From contig NW_003314268.1 of the NCBI RefSeq assembly GCF_000143415.4, positions 1,193,247 to 1,257,246 on the forward strand: a stretch of DNA of 64,000 bases, read 5' to 3'. The position numbers were made by a program, and so were the translations under genes. The notes below the pieces were generated by a model. The model saw only the letters and a program-made list of their open reading frames with translations. It was not told where the DNA came from and ran no database searches. This DNA comes from Selaginella moellendorffii (lineage: Eukaryota > Streptophyta > Lycopodiopsida > Selaginellales > Selaginellaceae). Positions 1-11,699 of the stretch are shown piece by piece (positions within the stretch are counted from its first letter, which is position 1; each line of letters begins with the position of its first letter).

Positions 1-647
1 CGGTTCCTCATCGACGAGGAAATCCCGGTGCTGTATGTGTACGAGCTGCAGCTCGAGAAGTGCGTCCAGAAGAAAGGCCTTGGAAAATTTCTCATGCAAC
101 TCCTCGAGCTGGTTGCGCGAAAGGTTCAGTTTTCCTTTTATTTTTTTGGTCCTGGTTTTTCTTACAGATTTTTTCTCGTCCTTTTTACAACTTTCAATGC
201 AGAACAACATGAAGGCAGTGCTTTTAACCGTTCAGAAGAGAAATCTTGCGGCCATGGCCTTCTATTCCAAGCTGAAGTAAGCAAAGAAGTCTCTGGTTCC
301 TCTCTCTCGAGCTTTTAATATTTTTCCCATCCCCAGGTACGTGGTCTCCAGCATCTCGCCTTCAAGAGTCGATCCACTGGTAGTACTAAAAGTCTTAAAG
401 ATCATCAAACTTTCACATATAACGTGCTGCTCTGTCCAGATTGGAGCTGAAAAGAACTACGAAATTTTGTGCAAGACGTTCGATCCAGAAGCGAAGGCAA
501 AGCTGGAGGTACGTAAAATAAAACTCGATCGATCGATCGAAAGCGCAGCGCTTTAGATGATTTGGTTCTCTCTTGGCCTAACGTTTTCTCTCTTTTTTTC
601 TGGCTCGTTCGTCGTTTGGTTTTGTCATCTTCCAGGATGCAAGCTGA
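1..647 (+). CDS. NAA40: N-alpha-acetyltransferase 40 (NatD), 3' part
   Basis: Partial gene; the 5' end lies before the window. Five exons fit GT-AG rules: 1-123, 203-276, 337-379, 440-508 and 636-647 (stop TGA 645-647). The product carries the GNAT acetyl-CoA site QKKGLGKFL (Q-x-x-G-x-G), preceded by a strand reading LYVYELQLE, then a beta-strand/helix with LTVQKRNLAAMAFY and the C-terminal NYEIL segment. This order matches NAA40, which acetylates the N-termini of histones H2A and H4 in nucleus and cytosol. The four introns visible are short (about 60-130 bp). Without the N-terminal half another GNAT cannot be formally excluded, but the C-terminal pattern is characteristic. Confidence 0.82.
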
Positions 648-779
648 GATTCTTTTGCAGAGATTTGTAGCTATTCAAATTCAATATTCCATTTATTTTT
701 CACTTTTTTCAACTTCGGATAAAGCGAGCGCTCGACCGTACATCCAACGGCCCAGAATTGAGCTCATTGTCCGCGCGTC

Positions 780-819
780 GATGACGTCCATCTAGCCTGC
801 TCCAATGCTGCCACGTGTC
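780..819 (+). promoter_or_regulatory. ACGT-core elements upstream of XYLT
   Basis: TGACGTCC at about 782-789 and GCCACGTGTC at 810-819 are ACGT-core (C-box and G-box like) bZIP sites, about 200 bp upstream of the XYLT start codon. A probable 5' UTR intron lies at 949-1008 (CAG|GTAAGT ... CGGCAG), ending 6 bp before the ATG. The rest of 648-948 holds no gene that I can see. Confidence 0.45.
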
Positions 820-1014
820 ATGTGTGGAAGGTTTTGTGTTGGTGTGAGGTGACCGGGAGGAGCGTGTTGGCGCTCTAGCGCAATGCTGCCCCTCCTCTCT
901 CTCGCGCGATCGCTCGATCACAGCGGAGAAGCTCCTCCCCGATCGCAGGTAAGTCTCTCGCCGCGACTCTAGGGTTTACAAATGCGCCAAATGCGGCGGC
1001 GTCGGCAGTGATCG

Positions 1015-2634
1015 ATGAGGAAGGACCGCGTGCGCAGGATCGTCGCTCTTGTGATCGTCCTCAATCTCATCCAGCTCGGGTATTTCTTCCTCCACCGATC
1101 GATCGAGCAGCAAAATCCAGACAGGGATGAGCAGCTGCCGCCCAAGGCCAGGGTCCATTCCTACGTCGTCAAGAAATGGTCGCTGGTGGAATCCTACTCT
1201 CCATGGCTGCCGGCTGATCGAAGCTCCTCGCATTCCTGCGAGGCCTTTTTCGGGAATGGATTCTCGGATTTGCGGAGAGTGGTGGATCATTCCGGGAGCT
1301 ATGGAGGCTCGTTTCGCTGCTACCATAGCGACGCTCTCAAGACCTCGGTCTGCGAGGGGACCAAGATGGTGATGCATGCATCGAGAATCTCCATGACCGC
1401 TGGAGGGGAGGAGATCGATGCGGTGATTGGAAGGGAGGAGCAGGAGGAGCTGCCAGTGTTCCAGGTGGGAGCTTTCGAGCTCCAAGTCCCGGACGAGGCG
1501 GATGGAAAGGCTTTGGTGGAGGGTGGTCGGCTGGACGAGGTGATCGCGAGAGGTCACGGTGGCAATCGCCATGGCTTGCGCTCCTTGGTGGAATCCATCC
1601 GGACGGTTTCTTCCAAGAGCTCGCGCTGCTCCGAGGTAAGTTTTTCCATTTGTTCTTCTCTCGTCAACTTGTTGGGCTTTTGTTCTTCGTTTTTCCATTG
1701 TAGGTGATCACCAAGCCAACGCTGTTCGTCACGAGGTTCGAGTACGCCAATCTCTTCCACACCGTCACCGATTGGTATAGCTCCTACGCGAGCTCTCGCG
1801 TCGTTGGGCTGGAGGAGCGGCCGATGGTGGTGTTCTTGGATGGGCACTGCAAGGTAAAACGCGATCAACTCTTTCTGTCGCAGCTATGACAGGTTTTTTT
1901 CCTCTTTTCTTCCACAGTCTCCCATGGACGATGGCTGGGAAGCGTTCTTCAGCGGTGTCAAATACGCCAAGCACTTTGGCGACAACGTTTGCTTCGACCG
2001 CGCCGTATTCGTGCCTCTGGGTTACGAGACAGCTCTCTTCAAGTTCCTGGGGACCGGCCTGGCCTGCACCGGCAGCTCGCCAGCAGAAGTGGACGCCTCC
2101 AAAACAGCAAGGCTCCGAGAGTTCGGCGAGATCTTCTCAGCAGCGTTGTCGGGCAGCAATTCCACCGAAGAGAATCGCTCCGACGTGATACAGGTCCTAC
2201 TCATCCGGCGAGAAGACTACTTGGCTCATCCCCGGCACTCCGGAAAGCCGGAGTCGAGGCTGGCAAACGAAGAGGAGCTGTACAAGGCGATGGTGGACTG
2301 GGCCAGCAAAAGAAACAGCGTTGCCGGAGCTCGCAGGAAGATCACGGTCTTCAACGGGCTGTTTGCTCACATGAGACTGGCCGAGCAGATCAAAGCGGTG
2401 AAGTCTTCGTCGATAATCGTGGGAGTTCATGGAGCTGGGCTTACGCACATCGTGTTTGCGAGGCCGGGGACGTCGGTGGTGGAGATGCTGAGCCCGTTGT
2501 TTATGCGGCCACACTACATGTTTATCTCGCAGTGGATGGGTTTGGATTACCACTCCATTGTCATGGACGACGCCACCGTGGATTGTAACCAGGTGCTTCG
2601 CCACCTTGATAAGGTCATGGCAAAACTTACGTGA
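1015..2634 (+). CDS. XYLT: beta-1,2-xylosyltransferase, GT61 family
   Basis: Three exons, 1015-1635, 1704-1853 and 1918-2634, joined in phase 0, give 495 aa. This is the usual length for plant XYLT. Residues 8-27 form a signal anchor (RIVALVIVLNLIQLGYFF), as expected for a type II Golgi protein. Diagnostic GT61/XYLT blocks follow: SCEAFFGNGF, RCYHSDALKTSVCEG, TRFEYANLFHTVTDWYSSY, GYETALFKFLG, RREDYLAHPRHSGK and GVHGAGLTHIVF. The enzyme adds beta-1,2-xylose to the core mannose of N-glycans in the medial Golgi, using UDP-xylose. The start is the first in-frame ATG after a likely 5' UTR intron. The gene looks intact. Confidence 0.93.
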
Positions 2635-2699
2635 AAAAAAGATTTGTATGCTTCATGGTTTTATTGGTGCTTTGATACTTCTACAGGAGATACTATTGC

Positions 2700-3137
2700 C
2701 TATGGAAAATACCTTTTCTTGTCTTCTTCCTTCTGTTCATGATCCATGGAGTGCTTGTCCTCCTCCTCCTCCTTGTGATTACCATCCATAGACTTTTGCT
2801 CTTCTTCCTCCTTGTGCTCATGATCCATGAATTTCTTGTCATCCTCCTTCTTGTGATCACCATCCATAGACTTGTTCTTGCAGAAGATATTGATGTTAAT
2901 GTTGATGTTGTTGTTATTGTTGTTGCTGTCCCCTCTGTGCTTGCCTCCCTCCCAATCATCCATATCTGATGAAAGATTCACAAGTGAAGAATTGGATGCT
3001 GGCTCTGCTACTACTGAAACCCCATAAATCTCAGCTTCGTCCAAGAGCTCCCTGGAACTACTTGAAGAAGGAGAAGAAGACAATGCAATCTGAAAAGTGG
3101 AAATTGCAAACACAAGAAACACCAAAACAGCCTTCAT
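2700..3137 (-). CDS. small secreted, acidic/basic repeat protein, function unknown
   Basis: A single-exon ORF of 145 aa. The N-terminus is a clear signal peptide (MKAVLVFLVFAISTFQIALS, then a Ser run). The mature part has an Asn run with NINININ (about residues 72-84). It ends in two imperfect repeats of about 26 residues built from 'SMDG.HK.E...K' and 'MDHE.KEE...K', and terminates in KKRYFP. A TATA-like TATAAGG lies about 35-40 bp upstream of the start on the minus strand (near 3170). I do not recognise the family. The signal peptide, low complexity and basic C-terminus fit a secreted peptide precursor or a cell-wall or metal-binding protein, but that is inference. It lies 3' to 3' with XYLT and divergent from the 3657 gene. 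Confidence 0.6.
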   Translation of the reverse strand: MKAVLVFLVFAISTFQIALSSSPSSSSSRELLDEAEIYGVSVVAEPASNSSLVNLSSDMDDWEGGKHRGDSNNNNNNINININIFCKNKSMDGDHKKEDDKKFMDHEHKEEEEQKSMDGNHKEEEEDKHSMDHEQKEEDKKRYFP

Positions 3138-3339
3138 GGTGAGCTTGATTGGTGATTAAGCTTTGCTGCCTTATATGTATCTAAAGTATGCATGTTAGCA
3201 ATTGCCATGTGGTCTACTTCTCCATGCAATGCAATTATTCTATAGTAAAAGCTTCTCTCAACCTCTTACTATTGAAATTGACCGCTTCCATCGCGGGAGA
3301 TTTGCATCGCCACCCTAACCCTAAATCAGGTATGGCGGG

Positions 3340-3600
3340 CAAATGATATTATTGGTCTGTGGAAAATGCTTTTTCTTGTGTTGTTCCTGTGCAGCAGACA
3401 TGATTGTTGCTCCTTGTGCCTCCTTCCCCCCTAATCCTCTGAAAGATTCACAAGATGCTATTCCTTTTTCTCTATTGATCCAATCGATCGATTGAAGGTT
3501 CTTCTTCTTCTTCTTTTCTTGGGAGCTCTTGGAAATTCTTGATGGCTTCGCACACCCAGATATATGTTTCAACTAGGGACATAAAACATTTGCAAGCTCC
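3340..3600 (-). pseudogene. decayed tandem copy of the small secreted protein gene
   Basis: Two blocks of 3340-3460 match the neighbour gene in the same order. Positions 3347-3372 resemble 2689-2715 (the region encoding KKRYFP and the stop). Positions 3405-3460 resemble 2925-2990, including GAAAGATTCACAAG. The reading frame here (about 3321-3572) has KKKHFP in place of KKRYFP and runs past the old stop. The signal peptide is not recognisable. The central repeats are missing. The rest of 3138-3656 shows nothing but AT-rich flank and a telo-box-like CCCTAACCCTAAA at about 3312-3324. Confidence 0.5.
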
Positions 3601-3656
3601 AAAAGAACAAGGACCACTTTTGCTTTTTCCTCCAGCTTAGGGATTGGGCTTGGGGC

Positions 3657-5826
3657 ATGGAGCGGTTCAGGCGCTATGACGAGCGGGGATTCATCGGATC
3701 TCGAGTGGGCTCGAAGCGTAAGAGATCGCCCGGGAACATTTCACTTGAAGGTGCCAAAGCTGCGATTGAGGATCTTTTGAAGCTTAATGAAGTTGATCTC
3801 ATGGATCCGAGCAAATCGACAGCCCTGCCGTATCCCGGTGTAGGTCGTGTGTATTCGTGTACGAGGCCGGAAGTAATTCTCGACTTCGTGGGTAGAAGGA
3901 CTGTACGAGAGCTCCACCTCCGGTGGTACAGCTCTGATCATGACTACGTGATCTATGGGCCCAAGGGCGTTGGGAAGTCGTCCGACTTCAGAGCGCTCTT
4001 CTGCATACTCTTCGGCAAAGTTGGCGTCGACAACAAGGTGGCGGCTGGATTAATGCCGACAACAAAGAACGTGAAGAAGCGGCTAGTTTACCTTGTGATC
4101 AGTGAAACTGAAGCCATGAGAAACGGTTTGTTGTTTTCATTTCTGGCGGAGGACCCAGACACCGTGATATCTGCCATTCGAAAGCTTTCTTCTGTGGAAA
4201 ATGTTATTGATTTCGTGGAGGCTCGTAAGCAGCAGGAGGAGTTCTACTTCTTCGTGGATGGTGGCGAGAAACTGGAGCCTTTGGACATTTTTCGGGAACC
4301 GGCCTGTGACTCCGGGCCGAAGAGCAACATTTCTCACAATTTGTACCGCCTGTTGCGTACTGGGAAGAGGGTATGGTGTTGCATATCTCACATTGTGCAT
4401 GACCCTCTATTCTCTATTGTTCCACATCTTGAGTCGTTTGCTTATGCACAGAGCGGCTTCAGCTGGGTAAGCTTTTGATACTCTAATATTCTTGTCCATC
4501 TAACTGATAACGTCGTCACAAATCCTATGACAGGTTGAGTATATGACATACGCATCCAGGTGTGTCCTTGGAAAGCTTCAGTATCGGTTGGAAAGCATCG
4601 AATACCACACTGGGCTCGTACCCCTTTTTCTGGAGGTACTATGTGAGTGCTGTGAGCAATTCACGTTGGAATTGCTCGACTCGGAGATCATAAGTGGTGC
4701 CAGCCTCCGGGAAACTATCGTCTTAACAGCATGCTTGGAACCAAGTGAAGAACAGATGGTGGAGCTGCTTAGTGAGGATGACAACTGGGACCAAGTTCTC
4801 CTGAGGTTTGCCCAGCACCGTGAGATTTCAGGGGTTCGCAGGATCGCGGAAGCTATTCGGCTTGAAGGCGAATGCCGTGATGCTGCCATGGACTGTCTCG
4901 ACTCATCTTACGTGCTGGACCCTGAGAATGGAGTCTACTGCTCCACCTTTATCAAGAGAATCTACACGAGGGTGGTCCGTGCCAAGGAAGAGAAAATTAA
5001 GCCTTACCGCGATGGAGCTTGGATGGAGTATGTGAGACGGCTTTTAGAATGTGAAAATGAGGAGATCAATTGGTCAGAATTTGGCTGGCTGTGCGAGGAC
5101 CTGGCAAATGTAATTCAAAAGAAGGGGCTCGTGCTCGGCGAACTGAAAATCTCCGGGAACATCACCGTGGTGGACTTCAACATTGTTCCTTCCCGCCATG
5201 TTGAGACCATGTTGAAGATCACCCCCAACAATGGTTATTTCTACAAGCCGTCAGACGTGCGTTTTCCTTTCGTTGATGCGGTGGTGGCCTGGGTGGACAA
5301 GAACTCCCGTCTTCACATTGTGGCTCTCCAGTACACTGTCAATATCGACGAACACATCAAGTCCTGTTGGCAGTTTATGAGCTTGGAGTATCTGCGCACC
5401 TGGTTTCCAGATATTGATAAGTTTGTAACCGCAGACAACGTTAAACTCCACTTCTTGTTTATGGGGTGTTCCTCCAAGCCCGAGGACTGTGTAGGGATGC
5501 AGAAGGCAGTGTCGAGGAGCATGTACAAAACACCTGCATTCCAGCTGCACATTCAGCCGTTCAATGACAGATTTCTACCAGGCTTGAATGCGAAAGACTA
5601 CAAGCTACTTCATGAGATTACAAGTAAACGGTTCTGGAAAACAAGCTACACTGATGTCTGCAATGATGGTTTGGGACTTCTGGCTTTGCATAGAGTTGAG
5701 CCAGAGAAAATGGCCAAGGAGAAGTTTGGAATGGAAGACACGGGCAGAAAAGCATTCAAGACCAAAGGGATGTTGATAAATAAAATGGTGGCATTGGATA
5801 AGGAACGAAAGGAAGAACTGATGTAA
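3657..5826 (+). CDS. Crinkler/RHS-like protein: P-loop NTPase plus REase-fold nuclease domain
   Basis: Exons 3657-4466 and 4534-5826 join in phase 0 (intron 67 bp, GTAAGC...GACAG) to give 700 aa. At residues about 60-75 the text RPEVILDFVGRR precedes a Walker A loop, YGPKGVGKSS (about residues 98-107). A Walker B-like FYFFVDGGEK follows at about 198-207. A helical linker fills about 270-480. The C-terminal domain has FYKPSDVRFPFVDAVVAW and then LHIVALQYTV (about 530-565). The D of VDAVV and the Q of ALQYT are spaced as in the PD-(D/E)XK-like (REase) domain of Crinkler (CRN) effectors and trypanosome retrotransposon-hot-spot proteins. Those families couple an STAND/AAA-type NTPase to a nuclease-like domain. 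Role in a plant is unknown: effector-like, anti-element, or transposon-derived. No stop or frameshift was seen, so it is probably a functional gene. Confidence 0.72.
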
Positions 5827-5918
5827 ACAAATACATGCTAGTATTAATATTGTTTTGGTACTTCACAAATTAAGGTTTTATGTGAACTATGTTTTATACA
5901 TATATACATATATACATA

Positions 5919-6084
5919 TGTAAGGTCCAAGTGTACAATTACAATGTTATATACTAATATTAGTGTAATGGGATTTTGGTAGCCATTGGATTAATTTCAA
6001 TTGGAACTAAGGGAATACAGAAAATGTACATATCAATTAGCCTAAAAACTCTAGCTTATATATTTCATATTCCATGCACTCACA
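5919..6084 (+). repeat. W 5' LTR, with a 62-bp segment inverted relative to the 3' LTR
   Basis: It aligns with 10690-10853 at both ends, sharing for example ATACTAATATTAGTGTAATG and the terminal CACTCACA. Positions 6012-6073 match the 3' LTR only as reverse complement. GGAATA and TATTCC bound the inverted block. Confidence 0.75.
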
Positions 6085-6361
6085 TTGGTGGAGATAAGGG
6101 GTACCAAAGAGTGTTTTGATTTGGGATTTTAGTTTAGATTTAATTTTTGGATTATCTAGATCTTAATTTTTTCCATTTCCTTTTTTTAGTTCTTTCCTTT
6201 TAGGATTTTGGTTTAGATCTAGCTTTTTGCGTTATTTAAATCCTCTTTTCCTTCTAGTTTTTTTAAAAAAATTTTATTTCTCTTCTTTTGCTCTTTCCTT
6301 TTCATTCATTTTCATAGCAGATCAGTAGTCTCTTCCTCCTTTAACTCTGGAGCAGCAGTTA

Positions 6362-9300
6362 GTGCAATTGCTTGATGCTATACGATTGCAATTGAACAAC
6401 CAAACTCAATTAATGGTGGCATTCACGACACGTGGTATAGCTTTTCTTGCTCTTAGTGCCAATCTTTGTGTTCAGCCAGAGTTCTTTTGTGGGAATCCTA
6501 AGGATGATGTGTACTATTGGTTCAATCACTTCACGGTGATTGCTATATATCATTCTTGGGATGATGCTCAACGTGTGTATGAATTTCCCACGTGTCTTTA
6601 ACGGACGTGTTGTAGTGGTACAATGGTTTGAGCACCCACTTGTGGGGATTGGAATGTTCTCCCAAACGTCTTCAAACACACATTCAGACATGTTGACGAT
6701 TGTGATAATACCTCCTAACAATTGCATTGTATTCGTCAAAGGCAATTTGGCATTCGTTTCCAAAGCCTCTTGCTTCATGCAGAACCAAATATATCAGAGC
6801 AGATCAAGCTAAGAATGTTGTGGCCAACACTTCGTCAAGATTTTGTTGGACTCGTGCATGCATTTGTTCCAGCCACCCTTAACAATGCTCTTCGCTTGGC
6901 ACATCATTATGAGACGTCACTTCTTCCACTTCTCGCTATACATCCTTCAACTCCATTTCTTGTGGGTGATAATCCTATTCCAATGGAGGTTGATGCTACT
7001 GCTGCTTGAGTCCAAGGACAAGGGCAAGGACATGGTCATGGCCGTGATATTTGTTGCTAAGCATGTGATGAAGTTGGTCACACTTATCAATGTTGGCGTT
7101 TTCCAGATTGGTAGCCACCATTTCCTAGGTGGAGACCTTGGCATCAACAACGTCCTGTTGGTGCTGTTGCAGCGGAAGGTCTAGACACCGAGATGCATTT
7201 GGGAAAGGAGGAGTCATGCGAGTAACGAAGGGATCTTGCGCGAATAAGTTAGTAACCCCTCCATCTTTCTTTCGAGAGTATTATCAAGGGGTTCACTCAA
7301 CACTAGTTCATCTAGTGTTTACTTTCCAAGCTCGTTTTTATAACAACCAATTTCCTATTATTCTCTCCGTGTTAGTTGATACAGGTTCGAGTTTATCTTC
7401 TATTGCTCGATTTGTTGCCACACATTACCATCTACACTTGCATCGTGCAATGGAGCTAGTTTTCATTCTTTATGGCAATAGTTGCACACATGCATGTGCA
7501 CGGGATGAGGCGGACCTAGTTGTGTATGTGGGCAATCTCAAGCTTGGGTTGCAGTCATTGTGGGTGGTGCCGAGTCAAGGTTTTGACCTCATCCTTGGTA
7601 TGGATTGGTTGCAACACAATCATGCCAAGTGTGACTTTAAAGCTTCTCCCCCTTGTCTCATACTTCCTTATATTTCATCCATTCCTTTCACTTCTCTACT
7701 TTTTCGTCCCTCTGCTTTTACCTCTGCTTCCATTACTTTTATCTCCCCATTTACTTCCTTTTATATTTCTGTCTTGTTCCGCTTTTCCCTTTTTCGATCC
7801 CTCTGACAGTTTTTGTGTTGCAAGGGTTGTCCAACTCATGAAAGAGTATTTCGATCTCTTTGAATTTGACCTATCATCTGGGGCTATATGTCATTTGATT
7901 CCAACTGGGGATGCTTGTCCAATTAAGGTTCATGTTTGTCGTCGGTCACCTAAAAAGATCAAGATTTTATGTGCAAACATCAAGGAGATGTTGGAGAAGG
8001 GTGTTATTCAGAAGTTGTGGAGTCCTTGGGCATGTAAACCTCATCTTATGACAAAGTCTAATAGGAATATTTGTTTTTGCATTGACTATCATTTGTTAAA
8101 CAAAATGACAATCCCAGATGTGTACCCTCTTCTTCACATTGTTGATCTTTTGGATCATTTAAGGAGAAGTTGTTAGTTCACCAAATTAAATCTTGCTTCT
8201 AGGCATTGGCAAGTACTGATGGCTAAGAAAGATATTCCTAAGACTACTTTTTTTACACCGTTTGGTTTGTACGAGTTCTTGGTGATGCCATTTGGTTTGA
8301 ATAATGCTCTAGCAACTTTTCAATAAATGATAGACGAGGTTCTTTGCAATTTGCTGGAGGTGACTGCTGACTTCATTGATGATATCTTGATCCACTCGGA
8401 GGGGATGTGGGAAGAGCATGTCCATGATGTTTGTAAAGTGTAGGATCGGCTATGGGACATTGGTTTATAGTTGAAGCGGTTGAAGTGCATGTTTGGATCC
8501 AAAGGCACAACTTATCTTGGGTACCATATTTCTTATGAAGGTTTGCAAGTTGATCCTGACAAACTTATGGCTGTTCTAAAGTTCCTTACTTCGAAGTGTG
8601 TAAATGATGTGTAGTGCTTCTTGGGCAAGGTGTAGTATCTTAGTCGTTTTGTGGATCATCTTTCTAATCGCACTGCACCGTTGCGTGTTGTTGAAGTCAT
8701 CAACATCATCTTTCATCTGGTCTCCAAATTGTGAGAGGGCGTTCATGGATCTCAAAGTGCTATTGATGACTCTTTCAATGTTGGCATATCCTGACTACAC
8801 TCGACCTTTCATTTTGCATGTGGATGCTTTTGATATTGGTCTCGAGTTGATGCAAGAGAGTCCGAGTGTGCCTAGTCAGTGTTATCCTATTACGTATATA
8901 AATTGTACATTACAACTAGCGGAGGTGAATTACTCCATGACAGAAGAGTGTTTAGCAACAATTTTGGGTTTCGAGAAACTTCATACATTTTTACATGGTT
9001 TTCGGACATTACTAGAAAGTGATCATGTTGCTGTTATTTCATTATTGAAGTGAAAAAATCTAGTTGGTCGTACTACTTAGTGAGTTTTGAAGCTTTAAAT
9101 ATATGATTTTGGTGTTGTTTATCACTCAAGGAGTTTTATGGCTTATGCTAATGCCCTTTCTTAAGTTCCTCTCCCTTCTTCACTCTTTTCCCATGTTTCT
9201 GAAGAGCCTGTTGTTCTAACATTTGTGGATTTTCTAAATGAGGATTCTATGCCATTGGCAGTTGTTGTACTTGACATTCAGTGTTCATAAGATGCAAAGC

Positions 9301-10460
9301 AAGATTTACCTTCTTTTGATGAAGTTTGCAAGGCTCAAAAGATTGAGCCATAGATTCAAAGGCTTTGAGATGGATTTGAGAATTCTGCATCACTTGCTGA
9401 TGACTTGCCATTCTGGCATTTACATTCTCAATATCACCTTGAAGACGACTTTCTTTATTTTGTGAGGACGGATTCTGATGATCATTTATGACTGGTGGTG
9501 CCTTCTTATCTTTATTCCACAGTTTCTCCATACCTACCATGATTCTCTTATTCTAGGTGGGCATATGGGACATCATCGTGTGACCAAGAAGCTATGTAGG
9601 TCTTTTTATTGGCCCAAAATGTGACGTGATATTATCCAGTATGTGTGTAATTGCGTTTGGTGCCAAGCTCGTAATACTCCCCCTTATGCCGCAAAAGGAT
9701 GGTTGGAGTCAATTAGAATTTCCCGTTCGTTTGAGTTGGTGGTGTTTGATCATGGGACCTTTTCCACGATCGACTGCTGGCAATGAATATGTTATTATTG
9801 TTTTTGACTATTTGACTTGTTAGGTGGAAGTTGGTGTTCTTGCTACTGCCTTTACAACTACTATTGGATACTTCCTCCTCAATTGAGTTGTGTTCTAGCA
9901 TTCTTGTCAAGAGCAAATTCTTTCAGATAATGGTCCCGCATTTATGGTTGACGTATTTCATGTTTTGAAGTCTCGATTGGGGATATGCCACACTTTCACA
10001 AGTGTTTTTTATCCACAGTCAAATGGTTTGGTGGAACAACTCGTTCGGACATTCAAAGGAATGATTGCGAAGTATATGAACTTTCAACATTCAGATTGGG
10101 ATGGTTATTTGCCATTTTTTTTGTATGCATATGTCACAAAGGTGCAGAGTTCTATTGGTACCTTACTATATAAACTCTTATATGGTCATATCCAATATTA
10201 CCAATGGAGTCGGGTTTACTTTTGCAATTGCCACAAGCTGCTAATGCTAAGTTGTGGGAACAGTATTTAATGAGCATTTTTCCACTTGTCCTAGCAGAGT
10301 CTGCCAAACACCTGGGCCACATACAAGTGGGACAACAATGGTCTACAACTCCCATCATCGTCCATCTATGAAGTACAAAGTGAATGACTTGGTGTTAGTC
10401 TGTTTTCCCCATCTTACAATATATGGTTTATCTAAGGGGCTCCATGTTTAGTGGAAAGGA
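6362..10460 (+). pseudogene. W gag-pol remnant
   Basis: Gag-like text runs 6362-7009 (FFCGNPKDDVYYWFNHFT; LRQDFVGLVHAFVPATLNNA). The protease region at 7373-7610 keeps LVDTGSSLSS and LILGMDWLQHNHAKC. RT spans about 7840-8590; its catalytic box FIDDILIHS at 8372-8398 is intact but it is cut by several stops. RNase H covers about 8760-9050 (YPDYTRPFILHVDAFD, YSMTEE). Integrase covers about 9556-10270, with GGHMGHHRVTKKL, a zinc-finger CNCVWCQAR, and NTP-like tail text in shifted frames. It is not translatable as one product. Confidence 0.82.
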
Positions 10461-10689
10461 CTGTGTGGTAAATTAGACTGCAGATTTATGAGGTTTGACA
10501 TGCCATCCAATAGGCTAATCCTCCAGAAATTGTGCATGTGCAACAGTTGAAATGCTTCATACAAAGGAATTAGAAACAACTAATACCGTCTACAAATTCA
10601 CCAATGCCTACTTCTGATGTTCCTCCAAATCCTGGCCCATCTATAAGAGAACCCTAATGGTCTTCCATCATTCCAAGAAAAGGGGATGA

Positions 10690-10853
10690 TGTGAGGTCCA
10701 AATATACAGTTAAGATGCCATATACTAATATTAGTGTAATGGGATTTTAGTAGCCGTCAAATTGGTTTCAATCCGGACCACTCGCTTTTATATATAAACT
10801 AGGGTTTTTGGGCTAATTGATATGCACATCTTTCCATATTTTATACACTCACA
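10690..10853 (+). repeat. W 3' LTR
   Basis: TGTGAGGTCC...CACTCACA, preceded by a polypurine tract and aligned with the 5' LTR as described there. Confidence 0.75.
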
Positions 10854-11699
10854 AATATAAATAAATAAATAAATAAACACCAATTAATATGTTAGCAATC
10901 ATCTCTACCTTTGCCTCAATGCTATTGCTTGAGGCTTAACCATTTGCGGCCACAAGAGGCTCTAAGTGCTGCAATCAAGGCATGCAACCAACTAGGCTCT
11001 GAGACATCTTGGCCTTCTTCCATTGCTTCCAAGAACTATACATTGCTATTGAGTGAGTTCATGCCATATAATTTAGGTTGAGCTGTCCACCCAAATGTCT
11101 GCAGACTTAACTCTTGGACATGATAATCAGCTGGAGGAGATGATTGTAACCTCATTAGGCATCTCTACCATCGCTATCTAGACTGGAATGATTTGTTTAG
11201 AGTGATTTCAGTAGTTTGCTCTTTGGGAATAAAATAAGAGATCTTTTAATTGTTAAAGGATTTCATGACAACAATCTTTATCTGTCAGTGCCTGTGCCAA
11301 CTTGGTACATCAAAGGAGAAGCTATACCTTTGTTGTTTTCATGTATAGTAACTTCTGGGCTACACCTTTATCCAATAGACTCATTGAACTAGAATTGTAG
11401 ATTGCTGGAACAAGGCTAGCAATAAAAAATGATAGTGACTTTAGCACTGCTTCATAACTGAGATTGAGTATTGTTAGTTTCACAGCAGAAAAACAAGTAG
11501 TATGACTTCAACTTCAAGGTATGATCTTCAACGTTTACAAATCGTTTTCCTTATTGCTTAGATGACAAAACAATGATGGTAGTACATCAGACTAGCTAAT
11601 GTTCAAAAGAAAATGTTAGATGGTATATATAGTGGTTTTTTCATCACTAGAAAGTGGTTTTTTAAACTCTGAACTCCTGTTGGGTAATTTCTAGTTCTA
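10854..11699. other. intergenic, nothing recognised
   Basis: AT-rich sequence with a short (AAAT)n run at about 10857-10877. No ORF above background and no family recognised in either strand. Confidence 0.5.

Larger units (their letters stand above)
5919..10853 (+). mobile_element. decayed Ty3/gypsy LTR retrotransposon 'W'
   Basis: Two short LTRs (5919-6084 and 10690-10853, about 165 bp, TG...CA) flank about 4.6 kb with gag, protease, RT, RNase H and integrase remnants in gypsy order. A polypurine tract (AGAAAAGGGGATGA) sits directly before the 3' LTR at about 10676-10689. Stops and frameshifts occur throughout. The flanking 5-mers do not match clearly, so the target duplication has decayed or the ends are slightly misplaced. 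Confidence 0.85.

Noticed and set aside
976-1698. 240-codon minus-strand ORF over XYLT exon 1
   Set aside because: It mirrors the XYLT coding frame, has no recognisable motifs, and overlaps a well-supported gene.
9247-9540. 97-codon minus-strand ORF inside element W
   Set aside because: The plus strand here reads as the conserved FRTDSDDHL...GGHMG linker before integrase, so the minus ORF is a shadow.
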